Source: Diaporthe sp. PMI_573
Taxonomy: Eukaryota > Ascomycota > Sordariomycetes > Diaporthales > Diaporthaceae
Assembly: GCA_021399435.1 (NCBI GenBank)
Contig: JAJTUP010000043.1
Coordinates: 372,001-436,000 of the forward strand
Direction of reading: 5' to 3'
DNA length: 64,000 bases
The notes below the pieces were generated by a model that was not told where the DNA came from, made no database searches, and saw only the letters and a program-made list of their open reading frames with translations. This document shows positions 61,120-64,000 of this stretch, in pieces (position 1 is the stretch's first letter; every line of letters starts with the position of its first letter). The translations under genes were made by a program, and so were the position numbers.

Positions 61120-61654
61120 AGGCTGTCAAGACCCGCCAAAAGCTCCCTCGGACACTCGCTAGCGGATTAGAGGCGGTTGAACGTATCGAAAAAGAGAAGA
61201 CGGGGCGCATTTTCTTCGATTGTGGTGGACCACCAAAAGAAAATCACATCCCGTATCTTTAGCATTGTTGGTACGGCCCTGACGGCGTAGGTCAGGGGGT
61301 CTTTGCACGTGCAAATAGGCGTTGGGCAAGAAACCGTACGTCTGGGTACGGGTCTGGTTTTCTTGCTACCGAAGGAAGAAGGGAAGCTATCGCCATCGTG
61401 GGCGCCGAGGCGCTTGGTGTAGTAGCCAGCCCTTCTGCTGACTAAGCCAGACCGGCCCTTCTGATTGGCCACAGCCGGGCCGGGCGTAAGGCCCCTTGGA
61501 CTGCCCTCAAACCCACACTGGCAGTCTTTTAAACGTTTAAAAGAAAGCACACCCAAAAGAACGTCGTAACGGCTAAAAAGCACACAAAGCCCCAAACACC
61601 CAAATAACCGTTGGGCCCTTCCGAATTGCCCCCAACCATCCCGTAGGCGCCCTC
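61120..61654. other. Interval containing a possible Copia 3' untranslated/LTR region
   Basis: Lies downstream of the Copia stop at 61655 (minus strand). The minus-strand text GGTTGGGGGCAATTCGG just after the stop resembles an LTR start, but no second copy is present to confirm it. A plus-strand frame to 61262 is open but unrecognised. Confidence 0.35.
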
Positions 61655-62236
61655 TCATTGGTTGTCCCGGCCGGCCAGATGAGGGCGGTCTACAAATCCT
61701 TCGATACGCACCGTCAGCTCGTTTGTTGACACAAAACGTTCCAGCGCTTTGTTTGGTGACGACTTCGTCAGGGCGTCTGCCGGGTTGTCGTCGCCGTGAA
61801 TCCACCGGATCTCGCTAATCTCCCTCTTCTCGTACGACTGGCGGAGGGCGAGAATATCTACCATCAGCCTCTTCTCTTTGGTGGTTCCGAGCTTGACCAG
61901 ACACTCGTACAACGAGTACGAGTCGGTACAGACGGCGAGGGGTATCCGGGGAAGCCCCAGCTGGTCGGTGACGATGTGAAGCGTGGTGGACACCACGGCG
62001 GCGATGTCGAAGCCGTTGGCCATCCCGTAGATCTCTGACGCTAGCACACTTCTCGTCACCCTCTTGCACTTGGTTGAGGCCCAGTGCAAGATGTTTCCAC
62101 GTATCTTCTGCTGGGTACCGTTGCCGTTCAACTCCTCGTTGGCCAACGCTAGTACGAAGCCGATTTGCGAGCTCAAGTCCCGGTTATTGGCAAACGAGCC
62201 GTCGACGAAGACGACTAGCTTGGCGGTGGCTACCCA
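61655..62236 (-). pseudogene. Copia RNase H fragment
   Basis: About 193 residues: Val-Val-Phe-Val-Asp-Gly-Ser-Phe-Ala-Asn-Asn opens the RNase H domain with its first Asp. Ser-Val-Leu-Ala-Ser-Glu-Ile-Tyr supplies the Glu, Val-Cys-Thr-Asp-Ser-Tyr-Ser the second Asp, and Trp-Ile-His-Gly-Asp-Asp-Asn-Pro-Ala-Asp-Ala-Leu-Thr-Lys the C-terminal Asp. This is a Ty1/Copia-type RNase H end of a different family from the fragment at 40916. Reverse transcriptase, integrase and gag are missing; upstream lies a GTAC microsatellite. The domain itself has no stop. Confidence 0.8.
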
Positions 62237-63513
62237 AAATACAGTACGTACGTACGTACGTGTACAGAAAAATGCATCACTAAACCACAGGGACCGACAG
62301 ACAAGAGCCGACGAAGGATAGTCTACGCTCAATTTTGCTGACAGGGAACCGCTGTCTACGCGTACCTCAGGACGGGTTCGGATCGTTCCCGGCGAACCCG
62401 CCAACGACCTTCGTCCAGCGAGGAGTATCGGCCGACGACACGTCCGCAGTTGATTGCCAGACTGTAGCGTATCTCACAGAACTAGAAGGGCTGGACCGGC
62501 CCGTTATCTTCGGCGGGCGCATGTAGACCGCCGATCGGATTCTTATGGTGACGAGCCGACCCATCAAGCGCAGCATCCTGAAAGGTGCTCTTAAGCCAGG
62601 TTGCGGACTGGGTACCCATGTGCAAATTGTCCTCCCTCCCATTCGCTGGTTCAATCTCCTGATCTCCCTCACGTACACCACAGGTGCAAGCTGGCAGAGC
62701 ATAGCCTGCAGGGGGCTTTGTGCCCTCACTGTTTCCTGTGGATGACAGCATCAAAGGCCAGCTTGAAGATCCCCACAGACGAGCAAGTCTGGTTGAGCGG
62801 GCTATGTTTGCCGCTGAGTGAGATGCACACATCTAGCTGCGTTCGTATCGTCGCCTCCATGTCTTAATACGAAGGCGCCCGCTTCATTTGACTCCCTATT
62901 CTGGCAGTACTGACTGTAGATCTCGCAAGCCTCAAGCTGAGGATCATCAAACCACAAAACAAAGATGGTTTTGTGGTTGGCAGATTGCTCACACATTACG
63001 GTTGTTTACGTAAGTATCGTAAAGAAATTGCGAGTGGTATGGCAGCCATGGCGAGCACAATTGGTTGACCATGACATTTACACAGTGAGCGTCTTGGGGC
63101 TAAGCCATACCAAGGTGCGCAGACTAGAGGTATGTGGCCTCTGAGTTTCGCTTGCGGTCATGAGACCACATGGAACTACTTTGTAGACAGCCAGAGTATC
63201 GTCTCATTTGGCCGGGTGGATATTGCTTTACCACCTGCTTAGGTAGCAGTTCACTGCTGGGGATTTGCACATGTTGCAGACACAGACAAAGATTGCGGCT
63301 CTGGCACACTCATCCACGTCACAGGATGTTATTGTCCCCATGTGCACTCGAATTGATCAGGGTGAAGGGCCATTATCAACAGGACCAAAGCTGTTGTTGA
63401 CCTGCTGCTAGCGTCCGTGCTTACGTGATCAATCCCGCCAACCACCCTAGACAAGCACGCAAGGTCCCCCTTTTTCATGCGCGGCTCCCCATTCTCCGGC
63501 TCGACGCGGGGCG
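62237..63513. other. Region without a supported gene; GTAC microsatellite
   Basis: A GTAC tetramer run lies at 62244-62263 at the edge of the Copia fragment. The remaining frames are short and unrecognised on both strands. Confidence 0.45.
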
Positions 63514-63834
63514 AAAGAAATCAATGGCGAACCAGAGTTCGAGGTCGAACAAATCAAACAGAGCCGACTCCACGGCCGAAACAGAGGACTGCAGTACCAG
63601 GTGGCCTGGCGAGGATGCGACCCTGACGACACTTGGTACCCGGCCGAGAACTTCAAGAACGCGGCAATAGCCCTAGAGACCTTCCATCGAGAACACCCAG
63701 AAGCGCCCGGTCCACCGCTACGACTGCAAAAATGGATTCGGTCTGCAGCAGCAGACGAGGAGGACGACGACCACCCGGACGATAACAGGGCAGAAAAGAC
63801 AGGCAAGCAGAGCAGGTCTAGACGGCATACATAA
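63514..63834 (+). pseudogene. Gypsy integrase C-terminus with chromodomain, second copy
   Basis: In one frame: Glu-Ile-Asn-Gly-Glu-Pro-Glu-Phe-Glu-Val, then Leu-Gln-Tyr-Gln-Val-Ala-Trp-Arg-Gly-Cys-Asp, Asp-Thr-Trp-Tyr-Pro-Ala, and an acidic tail to a stop at 63832-63834. It parallels the last 100 residues of the Gypsy pol at 41447 almost motif for motif, but with many substitutions, so it is a related but distinct family. Everything upstream of the chromodomain region is missing. Confidence 0.8.
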
Positions 63835-63886
63835 CGTCACTAGCTACGCGAAACCGTCCCGGTGTCTGCGTTTTGGAGGGGGGTAG

Positions 63887-64000
63887 TGTGACGGCAGCCA
63901 CGGTCAAGCAAACCCTGGCCGTCACAAGGCCCTAACCCTGAGCCCCACAGTTGCGTCAAGACTTTTACGCAGTCCAGGGATCGCATGAGCTTCGCTCTCC
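63887..64000 (+). repeat. Start of a Gypsy 3' LTR, running off the window
   Basis: TGTGACGGCAGCCACGG follows a purine-rich GGAGGGGGGTAG tract at 63875-63886, identical in layout to the tract before the LTR at 41404. The LTR contains an internal inverted GTGACGG/CCGTCAC pair and continues past the window edge. Confidence 0.65.

Noticed and set aside
1..64000. A Starship giant element spanning the window
   Set aside because: No DUF3435 tyrosine-recombinase captain or matching outer boundaries are visible; the mobile content is separate hAT, Gypsy, Copia and DDE elements.

Overview
This looks like accessory, transposon-rich DNA of a filamentous ascomycete (Pezizomycotina). The basis is 54-80 nt introns with GT...AG ends, two Zn2Cys6 genes, a fungal two-repeat Myb regulator, a DUF6604 protein, fungal Restless-like hAT transposases, chromodomain Gypsy elements, and fungal families such as GH55, GH64, RTA1 and P450 present as fragments. 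Nothing was searched. All family calls come from motif reading and recall.

Layout. 1-5.9 kb: an AT-rich, mostly degenerate stretch, two related transthyretin/HIUase-like reading frames, and a hAT tail cutting the second. 6.6-7.7 kb: an intact Myb regulator on the minus strand. 8.98-12.56 kb: a complete DNA transposon with 35-bp terminal inverted repeats, a 4-bp target duplication, a DDE-integrase-type transposase and a convergent second gene of unknown function. 12.6-18.4 kb: no gene I can defend. 18.4-19.1 kb: a small MADS-like gene with one intron and a frameshift. 19.3-20.5 kb: Gypsy LTR plus gag, cut by a hAT (20.5-23.6 kb). 25.2-26.7 kb: a gene fragment and the 3' half of a hAT. 27.4-30.0 kb: an intact DUF6604 gene. 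30.4-33.3 kb: a structurally complete hAT with matching 8-bp target duplications. 33.8-34.7 kb: a Zn2Cys6 gene with a frameshift. 34.9-36.6 kb: the 5' half of a hAT. 38.3-45.0 kb: a nest of broken hAT, Copia and Gypsy pieces around a GH64 glucanase fragment.

46-59.4 kb is mostly host-type sequence: a secreted-looking crotonase with a frameshift, an RTA1 first exon cut by a repeat tail, a complete Zn2Cys6 regulator divergent from a complete short-chain dehydrogenase, a sulfite-oxidase-like gene with an in-frame stop, and aminotransferase and GH55 fragments. A hAT with spliceable introns and one stop lies between GH55 and BTB fragments. 60.8-64 kb holds a P450 tail, a Copia RNase H fragment and the 3' end of a second Gypsy element.

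The genes do not form one pathway. The only pair with a plausible working link is the divergent Zn2Cys6/SDR pair. The main theme is rearrangement: two hAT copies lack target duplications and carry unrelated gene fragments on their two sides, and two hAT halves break at the same intron in opposite orientation. The most novel item is the two-gene DDE transposon at 8978-12563.
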